Below are positions 8,356-18,938 of a stretch of DNA of 64,000 bases, piece after piece. The position numbers and the translations under genes are program-made. The DNA lies in contig CAWEBZ010000002.1 of NCBI GenBank assembly GCA_963807425.1, positions 62,001 through 126,000 on the forward strand, read 5' to 3'. Under the pieces are notes generated by a model. That model was not told the origin of the DNA, made no database searches, and saw only the letters and a program-made list of their open reading frames with translations. This DNA is from VRUE01 sp963807425. GTDB lineage: Bacteria > Actinomycetota > Thermoleophilia > Solirubrobacterales > 70-9. Position 1 is the first letter of the stretch, and each line of letters begins with the position of its first letter.

Positions 8356-8811
8356 CTATTCGGCCTCAACCGAGGCGACCGCGATGCAGGCAATTCCCTC
8401 ACCGCGGCCGATCCATCCCATCCCCTCGTTGCTGGTCCCCTTGACGTTGACGCGAGCCGAGGTCGCCTCGGCAAGGATCCGCTCCATCTCGGCTCGGTGG
8501 GGAGCGATCCGCGGCTCCTCGCAGACGAGGGTCACATCGATATTGACGATCTTGCCGGCGACGGTGCCGACCACCGTGCGCAGCAGGTCGATCGAGTCGG
8601 CGCCCTGCCAGCGCTCCTCGTCGTCGGGGAAGAGGGTGCCGATGTCGCCCATCCCAGCTGCGCCAAGCAGAGCGTCGATCACCGCGTGGGTTAGGACGTC
8701 GGCGTCGGAATGCCCGGCGAGGCCGCGCGCGTAGTCGATCTCGACTCCGCCCAAGACAAGCCGGCGACCCTCGGCGAAGCGGTGGCTGTCGTAGCCGATG
8801 CCGACACTCAT
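8356..8811 (-). CDS. ispF: 2-C-methyl-D-erythritol 2,4-cyclodiphosphate synthase
   Basis: A 151-aa enzyme of the MEP isoprenoid pathway. The start ATG at 8811 overlaps the stop of the upstream PHP gene (ATGA), which fixes the start and implies coupling. The zinc ligands are visible: D8 and H10 in GIGYDSHRF, and H34 in LAGHSDADV. The CDP/flexible loop and the NVKGTSNEGMGWIGRGEG segment near the C-terminus are standard. IspD, its usual neighbour, lies about 2 kb away beyond the PHP, DUF389 and 48-aa genes. Confidence 0.96.
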   Translation of the reverse strand: MSVGIGYDSHRFAEGRRLVLGGVEIDYARGLAGHSDADVLTHAVIDALLGAAGMGDIGTLFPDDEERWQGADSIDLLRTVVGTVAGKIVNIDVTLVCEEPRIAPHRAEMERILAEATSARVNVKGTSNEGMGWIGRGEGIACIAVASVEAE

Positions 8812-9659
8812 CGAGACCCATCCTCGCGCACCGTGGCGCCGAGCGGCTCGAGCCGGCACGAGCGGCCCTCGAAGACGCAGATCTCCGCCACCCCGAGCTC
8901 GCCGAGGAACTCGACCGCGCGGTCGTAGCCGAAGCCGACCTGGTCTGGCAGGTGGGCATCGGAGGAGAGAGCGAACGGCGCTCCCGCTTCGACGCACATC
9001 TCAGCGAAGGCGCGGGCCGGGTAGAGCTCGCCGACCGGCTTGCGCAGACCTGCGGTCGAGATCTCGACCGCGATCCCGGCTTCTGCAATCGCCGCCACCG
9101 CCGGCTCGTAGAAGAAGCGCGGGTCGCGCTCGGGGAGCGGCCGGGACGAGCCCCACACCTTGACCAGGTCGGGGTGGGCGAGGATGTCGAAGAGACCCGA
9201 GCGGGCGCACTCGGCGAGAGCGGCGAAGTAGCGGCGCCAGACCTCGTCCGCGTCCCCCCGGCCCTTCCATACGTCCCAGCCCTCGTGGTCGACCGCGGCC
9301 TCGCCGAGGAAGTGGACCGAACCGACTACGTAGTCGAAGTCGCGCGCCTCCAGCATGGTCGCCGTGCGGTCCTCGGCGCCCGGGACGAAGTCGCACTCGA
9401 TGCCGAGCTTCAGTGGGGTCTCACGCACGAATGCGCAGTAGGCGTCGAGATCGTCGCGCGCTTGCTCCTGCCAGAAGGGGTGGCGCCAGAGGTCGAGCGC
9501 CTGGGTGAAGCGGTAGACGTGCTCGGAGACGCCCAGCTCGGCGATCCCAGCCTCCCCCGCGGCAGCCAGGTAGCGGTCGACGTTCTCGGTGGTGAAGAAG
9601 CGCTCTGCCGTCGTCTCGGGCTCGTCTGGGCGCAGGTGGAGGTGGTAATCGGTCAGCAC
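8808..9659 (-). CDS. PHP-domain phosphoesterase (histidinol-phosphatase family)
   Basis: A 283-aa protein from GTG 9659. The first PHP motif DYHLHLRP is at residues 4-11. Further metal-site segments follow: SEHVYRF (about 45), GIECDFVPG, VGSVHFLG (about 112), ILAHPDLVKVWG (about 158) and SSDAHLPDQVGFGYD (about 233). All expected His/Asp ligands of the trinuclear site appear present. HisK-type histidinol-phosphatases have this length, but other phosphate monoesters are possible because no his genes are nearby. It overlaps ispF by 4 bases and is divergent from the DUF389 gene, with a 50-bp repeat in between. Confidence 0.8.
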   Translation of the reverse strand: MLTDYHLHLRPDEPETTAERFFTTENVDRYLAAAGEAGIAELGVSEHVYRFTQALDLWRHPFWQEQARDDLDAYCAFVRETPLKLGIECDFVPGAEDRTATMLEARDFDYVVGSVHFLGEAAVDHEGWDVWKGRGDADEVWRRYFAALAECARSGLFDILAHPDLVKVWGSSRPLPERDPRFFYEPAVAAIAEAGIAVEISTAGLRKPVGELYPARAFAEMCVEAGAPFALSSDAHLPDQVGFGYDRAVEFLGELGVAEICVFEGRSCRLEPLGATVREDGSR

Positions 9660-9675
9660 AGCCCGATCCTATGGG

Positions 9676-9725
9676 GACGTGCCGTCTCTTAGGCACCCAT
9701 AGTGACCTCTAACAAGCGGCACGTC
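9676..9725. repeat. 50-bp palindromic repeat, copy 1
   Basis: Begins GACGTGCCG and ends CGGCACGTC, with further partial pairing inward. The reverse complement matches the 24064-24113 copy at 40 of 50 positions without gaps. It fills most of the 82-base divergent spacer between the PHP and DUF389 genes. Confidence 0.85.
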
Positions 9726-9741
9726 GGGATACGCTGAGGCC

Positions 9742-10731
9742 ATGGTCCACCTGCGGATCGTCCTCCCGGCCGAGCGGTCCGAGAAGGTTCTCGACCTGCT
9801 GGGGGCATCGCCTTCCGCCTGCAACCTGATCTTCCTCGCAGGCGCCGCCCGCCGCCCGGCGGGTGACGTGATCCTCTGCGACATCGCCCGCGAGGACGCC
9901 AGCATCCTGATCGAGGACCTGAAGGAGCTCGGCGTTCCCCGCGATGGCTCGATCGCACTGGAGCAGATCGACTCGCAGATCTCCGACGCGGCCAAGCGGG
10001 CTGAGCGGGCGGCACGCGGCGTCCCCTCCGACGCGGTCGTCTGGGAGGAGGTCGAGACCCGCACCTCAGAGAGCATCGAGCTGGGCGGCAACTTCCTCGT
10101 CTTCATGATGCTGGCCTGTCTGATCGCCTCGGTCGGGATCTTCACCGGCTCGCCAATCCTGATCGTCGGCGCGATGGTCGTCGGGCCCGAGTTCGGCCCA
10201 CTCGCCGGCCTCTGCGTGGCCGCCGTCGAGCGCCGGCTCGGCGTAGCCCTGAGATCGCTGGCCGCCCTGGCCATCGGCTTTCCGGTGGGGATCACCGCTG
10301 CCTTCCTGTTCACCCTGATCTGCGTCGAGACGGGACTGGTCGATTCCGGCTTCGAGAGCATCCAGAACCCACTGACGCGGTTCATCGCCGAGCCGGACAC
10401 GTTCTCCTTCATCGTCGCCGCCTTCGCCGGGGCGGCCGGGGTCCTCTCCCTCACCTCGTCCAAGTCGGGGGCGCTGGTCGGCGTGCTGATCTCCGTGACG
10501 ACGATCCCCGCGGCGGCGAACATCGGGGTTGCCGCCGCGCTGGGCAACTGGGCCGACTGGCGCGGCGCGATGACGCAGCTCGCCCTCAACCTGGTCGCGA
10601 TCGTGCTGGCCGGGGTGAGCACGCTCTACGTCGAGCGCAGGCTCTTCGAACGGCGCCGGCGTCGCCACCTCGGCGATGGGGTGCGAGCGGTCGCCGGATT
10701 GCCCACCGAGGACGGCAAGGGCCGCAGGTGA
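9742..10731 (+). CDS. DUF389 membrane protein
   Basis: A 329-aa protein. Residues 1-110 form a soluble ferredoxin-like domain (MVHLRIVLPAERSEKVLDLL). The membrane part shows about six helices from residue 115 to 300, including the DUF389 hallmarks GSPILIVGAMVVGPEFGPLA and the repeated segment ending TTIPAAANIGVAAALG. The function of DUF389 proteins is unknown; a small-molecule transport role has been suggested because of the internal repeat. Its TGA overlaps the GTG of the following 48-aa gene. The divergent spacer with the PHP gene contains a 50-bp repeat. Confidence 0.85.
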   Translation: MVHLRIVLPAERSEKVLDLLGASPSACNLIFLAGAARRPAGDVILCDIAREDASILIEDLKELGVPRDGSIALEQIDSQISDAAKRAERAARGVPSDAVVWEEVETRTSESIELGGNFLVFMMLACLIASVGIFTGSPILIVGAMVVGPEFGPLAGLCVAAVERRLGVALRSLAALAIGFPVGITAAFLFTLICVETGLVDSGFESIQNPLTRFIAEPDTFSFIVAAFAGAAGVLSLTSSKSGALVGVLISVTTIPAAANIGVAAALGNWADWRGAMTQLALNLVAIVLAGVSTLYVERRLFERRRRRHLGDGVRAVAGLPTEDGKGRR

Positions 10732-10874
10732 TCCGCCAGCTGGCGATCCTCCTCGGTGCCTTCGCCGGCGGTGCCGCGATCGCCGCGGCGCTCGGTGCGG
10801 CCAGCTTCGGCATCGCCCTCGGTGCCGGCCAGGTCTGCTTCGCGGCGGCGCTGGTCGGGGTCCTACTGCGCTGA
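10728..10874 (+). CDS. 48-aa two-helix membrane microprotein coupled to DUF389
   Basis: GTG at 10728 overlaps the DUF389 stop (GTGA) and opens a 48-codon frame. The protein starts MIRQLAILLGAFAGGAAIAA and ends ALVGVLLR; nearly all residues are Ala, Gly, Leu, Val or Ile. It would form two short membrane helices joined by a turn near GIALGAGQ. Its 3' end overlaps the ispD stop on the opposite strand by 12 bases. Start overlap, reading frame and composition suggest a real small subunit or stabiliser of the DUF389 protein, but there is no homology evidence available here. Confidence 0.55.
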   Translation: MIRQLAILLGAFAGGAAIAAALGAASFGIALGAGQVCFAAALVGVLLR

Positions 10875-11567
10875 GCGCTCGCTGAGCAGCAGCTTGGCCA
10901 GCTCGAGGTCGAGCGGCGTCGTCACCTTGAGGTTCTCCGCCGGCGATGGGTGGATCAGCACCCTCCCTCCAGCCGCCTCGACCAGCATCGCCTCGTCGGT
11001 TGCCGCAGCCACACCGGTCGGATCGCCGGCGAGTGCCTTCCGCAGCGCCTCGGCCCGGAAGACCTGCGGCGTCTGCGCTGCCCATAGCCGCCCCCGGTCC
11101 AGCGTCGATTCGACGGCAATCGAAGGATCGCCCCCCTCATGGGGGGCAGAATGCTTCAGCGAACCGGAGGCCTGCTTGACCGTATCGGTGACCGGGGTGG
11201 CGGCGATGGCGCCGCTTGCCTCCGGGTCGGCCTCCAGGGTCGCGACCACGGCCTCGATCAGCTCGGGCGTCGCGAGAGGCCGGGCAGCGTCGTGGACCGC
11301 CACCAGCTCCGTTCCAACCGTCTCGAGCGCGTTGGCAACCGATTCCGCCCGAGCCGCGGCGCCGTCGACAACGGTCAGATCGCCGTCCCTGAGGCCGTGG
11401 ACGTGCCCCGGTGGACAGGCGACGACGATCGAGCGAACCGAATCGCAGGCTCGGAATGCCGCGATCGACCACTCGACCATCGGCCTGCCGGCGAGCGGCA
11501 CGAAGGCCTTCGGACCGCCGGCTCCGAGCCTCTCCCCGGAGCCGGCGGCCGCGATGACCGCGGTAAC
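10863..11567 (-). CDS. ispD: 2-C-methyl-D-erythritol 4-phosphate cytidylyltransferase
   Basis: The MEP-pathway enzyme that joins CTP to methylerythritol phosphate. The N-terminal nucleotide motif AVIAAAGSGERLG is present, as are GRPMVEWSIAAF, VAVHDAARPLATPELIE, an IAATPVTDTVKQ segment and the C-terminal AAQTPQVFRAEAL with DEAMLVEAAGG. Length from the first plausible residue is about 234 aa, normal for IspD. The start is a problem: no ATG, GTG, TTG or CTG lies between the carD stop (11578) and the nucleotide motif. I use GTT at 11567 as nominal start. Either a rare start codon is used, or a base is wrong, or translation starts far upstream inside carD. Confidence 0.88.
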   Translation of the reverse strand, partial: VTAVIAAAGSGERLGAGGPKAFVPLAGRPMVEWSIAAFRACDSVRSIVVACPPGHVHGLRDGDLTVVDGAAARAESVANALETVGTELVAVHDAARPLATPELIEAVVATLEADPEASGAIAATPVTDTVKQASGSLKHSAPHEGGDPSIAVESTLDRGRLWAAQTPQVFRAEALRKALAGDPTGVAAATDEAMLVEAAGGRVLIHPSPAENLKVTTPLDLELAKLLLSERSAQ

Positions 11568-11577
11568 GCTGCTGGAC

Positions 11578-12120
11578 CTAAACGGTCGCCGTGGCGGCGA
11601 AGCGCTCCTCCAGCAAGCCGTCGAGGTACTCCTCCGCGCCCTCCTCGTCTTTGTCGAGCGCGTACATGAACTCCGATGCGAGGATCTTCTTCGCCCGCGT
11701 GTACATCTGCTTCTCGCCGGTGGAGAGTCCCTTCTCCATCTCGCGAATCGCCAGATTGCGAACCACCTCGGCCAGCTCGAACACATCGCCGGTCTTGATC
11801 TTCTCGCGGTTGTACTTGAAGCGCCGATTCCAGTTCTTCGGCATCTCGGAGACGTCGTCGGTGAGAACCGAGGTGACCTTCTTGATCTCTTCCTCGTCGA
11901 TCACCCGGCGCAGGCCGGCGATGCCGGCGTTTTCGCAGGGGACCATCACCGTGAGTTCGTTGTGGAGGATCTTGATCGTGAGGTACTCACGCTCCTCCCC
12001 CATCAGCTCACGAGTCTCCTTTTTCATTACCAATCCCGCGCCATGGTGGGGATAGACAACCTTGTCCCCTTCTTCGAAGTCACAGACGTAAACGACGTCC
12101 TCCTCGAAGCCCGCCTCCAT
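11578..12120 (-). CDS. carD: CarD family transcriptional regulator
   Basis: A 180-aa protein from ATG 12120 (AGGAGG 2 bases upstream; a farther start is possible). The N-terminal RNA-polymerase-interacting (Tudor-like) domain carries FEEGDKVVYPHHGAG and YLTIKILHNELTVMVPCENA. The helical DNA-binding C-terminal domain follows from about residue 75, with MPKNWNRRFKYNREKIKTGD and the conserved Trp. CarD binds the RNAP beta subunit and stabilises open complexes, chiefly at rRNA promoters. It sits between disA and ispD on the same strand, as CarD-type genes often do in actinobacteria. Confidence 0.93.
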   Translation of the reverse strand: MEAGFEEDVVYVCDFEEGDKVVYPHHGAGLVMKKETRELMGEEREYLTIKILHNELTVMVPCENAGIAGLRRVIDEEEIKKVTSVLTDDVSEMPKNWNRRFKYNREKIKTGDVFELAEVVRNLAIREMEKGLSTGEKQMYTRAKKILASEFMYALDKDEEGAEEYLDGLLEERFAATATV

Positions 12121-12184
12121 GGCCTCCTCAGCTAGCTCAGAAATCGCCTTGCTCCTTTCCGCTCCGTGACGGCGCCAGTCGCCG

Positions 12185-13297
12185 TCAGCTCTGTAGGTAC
12201 CGGTCAACCAGATCGACCTCCTGAAGCCTGCGCAGGCCCTCACGGATGTCCTTGGCTCGGGTAGAACCAACTCCGTCGACGGCCTCCAGGTCGGCGTCGG
12301 AGGCCGCAAGGACCTCCTCCAGCCCACCCAGCTCGTGGATGATCTTCTGGACGACAAGCTTGGGGATGCGCGGCACGCGGCCGAGAACGCGGTAGCCGCG
12401 CGGCGCAACCGGGAAGTCGAGGGTGTTGAGCTTGCGGTCGTAGCCGAGCAGCTCAGCGAGACGACCGAAGTCGAGCACGTCCTGGTGCGGCATCCGCGCC
12501 AGGGACTGCAGGACCGTGGCCAGGTTCTCCTCGGAGTCTTCGACGCTGTAGTCGCGGATCAGCGCCGTCTTGTCGGCGGCGACGCCGACCATCGTCTCCT
12601 CGAGCTGCATCTCGATCAGCCGGCCCTCGGTGCCGAGCTCGACGATGTAGCGCTCGACCTCGACCGCCATCCGGGTCACCAGCTCGGCCCGCTGCAACAC
12701 CGCGAGCGCGTCGTAGAGGACGCCGCCGCCCTCGAACTCGAGCACGGTGAGGCGGTTCGAGACCTGGTCCAGCCTGGCGCGGTACTTGTCCAGCGTCGCC
12801 AGTCCCTGGTTGGCCTTGGCGAGCACCGCCGGGATGTCCTGGAGGATGTACTTGGTCCCCTCGACGTAGAGGGAGACGACGTCGCGGCGCTGGGAGATCG
12901 CGATCACCAGCGCCTCGGTCTGTTTGGAGACGCGCTCGGCAGTGCGGTGGCGGGTGCCGGTCTCGGCCGACATGATCGTCGGGTCGGGCATCAGCTGCAC
13001 GTTTGCCCAAGCGATCATCGTCGCCTCGGCGTTGAGGACAATCGCACCGTCCATCTTCGCTACCTGGTAGAGCATCGCCGGCGTGTAGTCGATGTCGAGT
13101 TTGATCCCGCCGGAGAGCAGGTGCGAGATGTCGCCCGGATCGCCGACGACGATCAGGCCGCCGGTGCGCGAATGGACGATGTTGTCGATTCCCTCGCGCA
13201 GGGCGCCGCCGGGGGCGACCACGTCCAGCGCCCTCAGAAGCCGGGGATCCTGACGTTCGGAAAGCTCGTGAAGCTCGTCCCCAGGGAGAGAAGACAT
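12185..13297 (-). CDS. disA: DNA integrity scanning protein / diadenylate cyclase DisA
   Basis: A 370-aa c-di-AMP synthase. The DAC domain (about 1-150) has the two catalytic signatures DGA (83-85, in KMDGAIVLNA) and RHR (116-118, in GTRHRTAER). A helical linker follows, then a C-terminal helix-hairpin-helix DNA-binding domain (about 300-365; VPRIPKLVVQKIIHELGGLE and AVDGVGSTRAKDIREGL). The protein forms octamers and makes c-di-AMP while binding branched DNA. The radA gene that precedes disA in Bacillus is absent. carD starts 64 bases downstream. Confidence 0.96.
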   Translation of the reverse strand: MSSLPGDELHELSERQDPRLLRALDVVAPGGALREGIDNIVHSRTGGLIVVGDPGDISHLLSGGIKLDIDYTPAMLYQVAKMDGAIVLNAEATMIAWANVQLMPDPTIMSAETGTRHRTAERVSKQTEALVIAISQRRDVVSLYVEGTKYILQDIPAVLAKANQGLATLDKYRARLDQVSNRLTVLEFEGGGVLYDALAVLQRAELVTRMAVEVERYIVELGTEGRLIEMQLEETMVGVAADKTALIRDYSVEDSEENLATVLQSLARMPHQDVLDFGRLAELLGYDRKLNTLDFPVAPRGYRVLGRVPRIPKLVVQKIIHELGGLEEVLAASDADLEAVDGVGSTRAKDIREGLRRLQEVDLVDRYLQS

Positions 13298-13418
13298 CGC
13301 TTTCTAGGATGGCAAAAACCGCTTTGGAATGCGGAGTGGCTAAATCCCAGTGGACAGGTCGGAATAGACGCTGTCAAGGAAACCCATCACTCATTCCCCT
13401 AAATCCCGGCCTCTTCAG

Positions 13419-14867
13419 TCATAGATGGAAGCGCCGATGATGACGATGGTGGTGAAGTTCGCGTGAAGGTGGGTCGCCGGCGACGGCCGGGTCCGGCCCC
13501 GGCTGTGCCGGATCGCGCACGAAGATCCAGGTCAGCGCCGTGCCCGCGGCGCAGAGCGCGACCAGGATCCAGGTCGAACCCGCGACCGAAGCCGAGAAGG
13601 AATCGCCCCCGTCCTGCAGAGCGTGGAAGACGGCGCCGCTGACTGCGAGCGCAATCGTGCCCGCCAGCACCCTGTCCATCGCCAGCACCCCCGAGGCGAT
13701 GCCGACCTTCCCGGGTGGCATCGCCGCCATTGCCGCCGTCGACATCGGCGCGTAGACGAAGCCGAGCGCGATCCCGAAGAGGAGGTAGCCGGCGAGGAGC
13801 AGCCCGTAGGGGCTGCTGGCTCCGAGCTGGGTCAGGACGAGCAGGCCAGCGACCCCGAAGGCCATGCCCGCGGTCATCAGCCTTCTCGCGCCGAAGCGGG
13901 CGATCAGGCGACCTGACAGCGGCGAGATGACCACCATCGGCGCCGTAACCGGCAGGATCATCAGGCCGCTGAGCACCGCCGAGTGCCCGCGCACGTCCTG
14001 CAGGTACTGGGGCTGGAAGAACATCACCGCCCAGTAGGCGCCGACGAGAGCGAAGGCGGCGGCGCTGGCGCCGAAGTAGGGCCCGTTGCGAAAGAGGGAG
14101 AACTCGACGATCGGCTCGCGGGTGCGGTGCTCGACCCGCCAGAAGGCGAAGAGCGACACCAGCCCCGTGACGGCGATAGCGGCGGTCGCCGTCGAGCTCC
14201 ATGTGCGGCTCTGAACCAGGGCCAGGACGACCGCGGTGAGACCGGCGCTGAGCGCCAGCAGGCCAGGGAAGTCGATCCGCCGTCCGGAGCCCGGGTCGGT
14301 CGACTCCGGCGCGGCGCTGGCGGTGATCGCGAAGGCGACGACGGCGACAGGCAGGTTGATCCAGAAGATCACCCGCCAGTCGATTTCGACCAGGGCGCCG
14401 CCAGCGAGCGGGCCGATTGCCAGTGCCAGGGCGGAGATTCCGGCCCAGATCCCCAGGGCGCGCGCCTGCTCTCCGGCCGGGAACGCATTGCAGACGATCG
14501 CCAGCGAGAGCGGCAACATCGGCGCCGCGCCGATGCCCTGCAGCAACCGGCCGGCGATCAACTGGTCCTGGTCCCCGGCAGCGCCCGAGAGGGCGGAGCC
14601 GAGCGCGAAGACGACGATGCCGGCGAGGAAGAGTCGCCTGCGGCCGAACATGTCGCCCAGCCTCCCGGCAGTGACGACGAAGACCGTGATCGCCAGCAGA
14701 TAACCGTTCATCACCCACTGCAGGCCGGTTGAGCTGGCCCCGACGTCGTGGCGGATGCTGGGCAGTGCCAGAGCAACCACGGTCGAGTCGAGCATCAGCA
14801 GAAAGAGCCCTGCGCAGGTCCCCGCCAGCGTCCACCACGGCCTGCTGCCCTCATCGATCTTCAGCAC
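13419..14867 (-). CDS. MFS drug exporter, DHA2 (EmrB/QacA) family
   Basis: A 482-aa integral membrane protein with about 14 hydrophobic helices. It shows the DHA2 signature in helix 1 (LLMLDSTVVALALPSIRHDV), motif A between helices 2 and 3 (GRLGDMFGRRRLF) and motif C-like GIGPLAGGALVEI. Such proteins expel drugs or other amphiphiles by proton antiport. No adjacent regulator or membrane-fusion protein is visible. It lies between disA and a hairpin repeat on the minus strand and is an insertion relative to the Bacillus gene order. Confidence 0.88.
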   Translation of the reverse strand: MLKIDEGSRPWWTLAGTCAGLFLLMLDSTVVALALPSIRHDVGASSTGLQWVMNGYLLAITVFVVTAGRLGDMFGRRRLFLAGIVVFALGSALSGAAGDQDQLIAGRLLQGIGAAPMLPLSLAIVCNAFPAGEQARALGIWAGISALALAIGPLAGGALVEIDWRVIFWINLPVAVVAFAITASAAPESTDPGSGRRIDFPGLLALSAGLTAVVLALVQSRTWSSTATAAIAVTGLVSLFAFWRVEHRTREPIVEFSLFRNGPYFGASAAAFALVGAYWAVMFFQPQYLQDVRGHSAVLSGLMILPVTAPMVVISPLSGRLIARFGARRLMTAGMAFGVAGLLVLTQLGASSPYGLLLAGYLLFGIALGFVYAPMSTAAMAAMPPGKVGIASGVLAMDRVLAGTIALAVSGAVFHALQDGGDSFSASVAGSTWILVALCAAGTALTWIFVRDPAQPGPDPAVAGDPPSRELHHHRHHRRFHL

Positions 14868-14901
14868 TGCAGCAGCCTATGAAGCGAGGAGGTCGCGAGA
14901 T

Positions 14902-15008
14902 GAGAGAAGCCGGGGACCCCTCCCTCGGAGGCCGTTGCGCAGCAGATCGTGGAGACGATTCGGTTCGCGGTCGCCAAGCCTCCGCTGGAGGGGTCCCCGG
15001 CTTCTCTC
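14902..15008 (+). repeat. hairpin repeat family 1, copy 1
   Basis: Arms of 22 bp (14902-14923 gagagaagccggggacccct..., and 14987-15008) are perfectly complementary; after a 3-base internal loop GGAGGC/GCCTCC pairs again (14927-14932 with 14978-14983). The loop starts with a 24-base core (14927-14950) that is identical to 30988-31011 on the minus strand. It occupies the gap between the aldo/keto reductase stop and the MFS start. Confidence 0.9.
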
Positions 15009-15026
15009 CGGCGGCGTGCTCGCGAG

Positions 15027-16164
15027 CTAGTCAGTCGCGATCAGGTCGCGAGCTGGGTCGATGCGCCAGCGGGCGCCGACCTCGACAAGCTCAGGTGTGA
15101 GCTTCCAGCGGTCGGGGCGCTCCTCGCCCTCGTGCTGGGGGTTGGCCCCCTTCAGGGTCATGCAGCCGGTGTTGTCGCCGATCGCGCGGATCTCCTCGAC
15201 GTCCTCGTCGCTGAGCAGATGCTCGGCCGGCAGGGCGGTCAGCTCCGCCCGCTTCTGCTCGATCGAGCGCGCATCCGGCCCGGTCTCCTGGATCAGGGTG
15301 GGGACGACGCACTCGATCGCAGGGTGGGCGAGGTTCCACTGGCAGGCGAGCTGGATCGGGGTCAGGCCGGCGCGCTCGCCGATCGGCAGCACGCGGCTCG
15401 AGCTTCTCCAGACCTGGCCTCGATCCAGCCGTCGGGACGGAAGGCGCGATGGTCGCCCTTGGCCAGCTCCATCCCGGCGCGGAGGTCGCCCCAGAAGAGG
15501 CCGCCGTAATCGACCACGCGGGTGATCACCTTGACCCCGTGGCGCTCGGCGGCGTCGAGGCAGAGCTCGCCGGGCCAGGGCTCGAAGGGGTTGAGGATGA
15601 TCATCGCCCAATCGATTCGATCGCCGAAGCGCTCCAGGCAGGCGATCAGGTCGAGGGTGAAGCCGTTGGCGGGACCAGGTGCGACGCCGATCCGCGCCGT
15701 CAGCCCCGCCTCGCGCAGCGCCGCCATCCCGTCCCAGACCGCCTCGCTCGAGTAGCCGATGCGATCGGGGTTGTGGAGCAGCAGCAGGTCGAAGCGCTCG
15801 GCGCCGATCCGCTCGAGGCTGCGCTCGGCAGCCATGCGCAGGTAGGCGGCGTAGTCCCCCTCACCCCGCAGGCGCGGGTCGGTGAAGCGGGGAAAGCCAC
15901 GCGGCCCGTCGCGCTCGCCCTCGTAGAAGTCGTGGCCGACCGCGCCGACCAGGCAGTAGTCATCGCGGGGAACTCCGGCCAGCGCGCGCCCCAGCGACCC
16001 GATCGGCCTCGCCCTGGCCGTAGGTATCGGCGGTGAGGACGGTGTCGATGCCGTCTCCCGGGCGCAGCAGCGCCTGCTAGGCGCTGCTCCTCGATCGCTT
16101 CGCCGAAGTGGAGGAAGCGACCGCCGCTCCAGGTTCCGATCGCGCTGCGGCCGGGCTCGCGCAC
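15027..16164 (-). pseudogene. aldo/keto reductase, reading frame interrupted (probably sequence errors)
   Basis: Three overlapping frames together encode one aldo/keto reductase. Pieces seen: REPGRSAIGTWSGGRF at the start (GTG 16164), FDLLLLHNPDRIGY with the AKR barrel segment, VDYGGLFWGDLRAGMELAKG, and LTPIQLACQWNLAHPAIECV near the end. Removing one base near 16071-16083, one near 15998-16000 and two near 15395-15418 restores a continuous protein of about 375 aa. Such enzymes reduce carbonyls with NADPH. The breaks are single bases in GC runs and neighbouring essential genes show the same, so errors are likelier than decay. It starts 16 bases after the clpC stop. Confidence 0.7.
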
Positions 16165-16180
16165 TCGTATGCCGCGCCGA

Positions 16181-18779
<2,599 letters not shown>

Positions 18780-18793
18780 AAAGCCTCTCTATC

Positions 18794-18819
18794 TACTCAA
18801 CTCGCAAGCGCGCTGAGTA
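18794..18819. promoter_or_regulatory. inverted repeat upstream of clpC (possible operator)
   Basis: TACTCA (18794-18799) and TGAGTA (18814-18819) form a perfect 6-bp inverted repeat with a 14-base spacer, 14-40 bases before the clpC TTG. A second potential hairpin GACGCC...GGCGTC lies at about 18831-18857. The position fits an operator or leader element for clpC, but it does not match the CtsR, HspR or ClgR consensus well. Confidence 0.3.
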
Positions 18820-18906
18820 AGTATCGGTAGACGCCCTTCGGTTATCGGGAGGCGTCCATGTGCCCTTTAAACGATACCGAGAGCGCCCAACCGGCCTCGG
18901 TGACGC

Positions 18907-18931
18907 AAAAATCCGCTCAGAGCGGGTTTTT
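18907..18931. terminator. rho-independent terminator, bidirectional, downstream of lysS
   Basis: AAAAATCCGCTCAGAGCGGGTTTTT: stem CCGCT/AGCGG with a 3-base loop, flanked by an A5 tract and a T5 tract. On the minus strand it follows the lysS stop (18939) by 7 bases. It separates lysS from clpC transcription, so clpC should have its own promoter within 18780-18906. Confidence 0.85.
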
Positions 18932-18938
18932 GGCCCGT

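Noticed and set aside
9676..9725. Rho-independent terminator
   Set aside because: It lies between divergent genes and has no U-tract, so a repeat element fits better.
13399..14838. Second open frame overlapping the MFS gene on the same strand
   Set aside because: Its translation is Arg/Gly-rich and lacks hydrophobic helices; the other frame gives a complete DHA2 transporter.
18794..18819. CtsR or HspR box for clpC
   Set aside because: The arms TACTCA/TGAGTA with a 14-base spacer match neither the CtsR heptad repeats nor the HAIR consensus well enough; kept only as a low-confidence inverted repeat.
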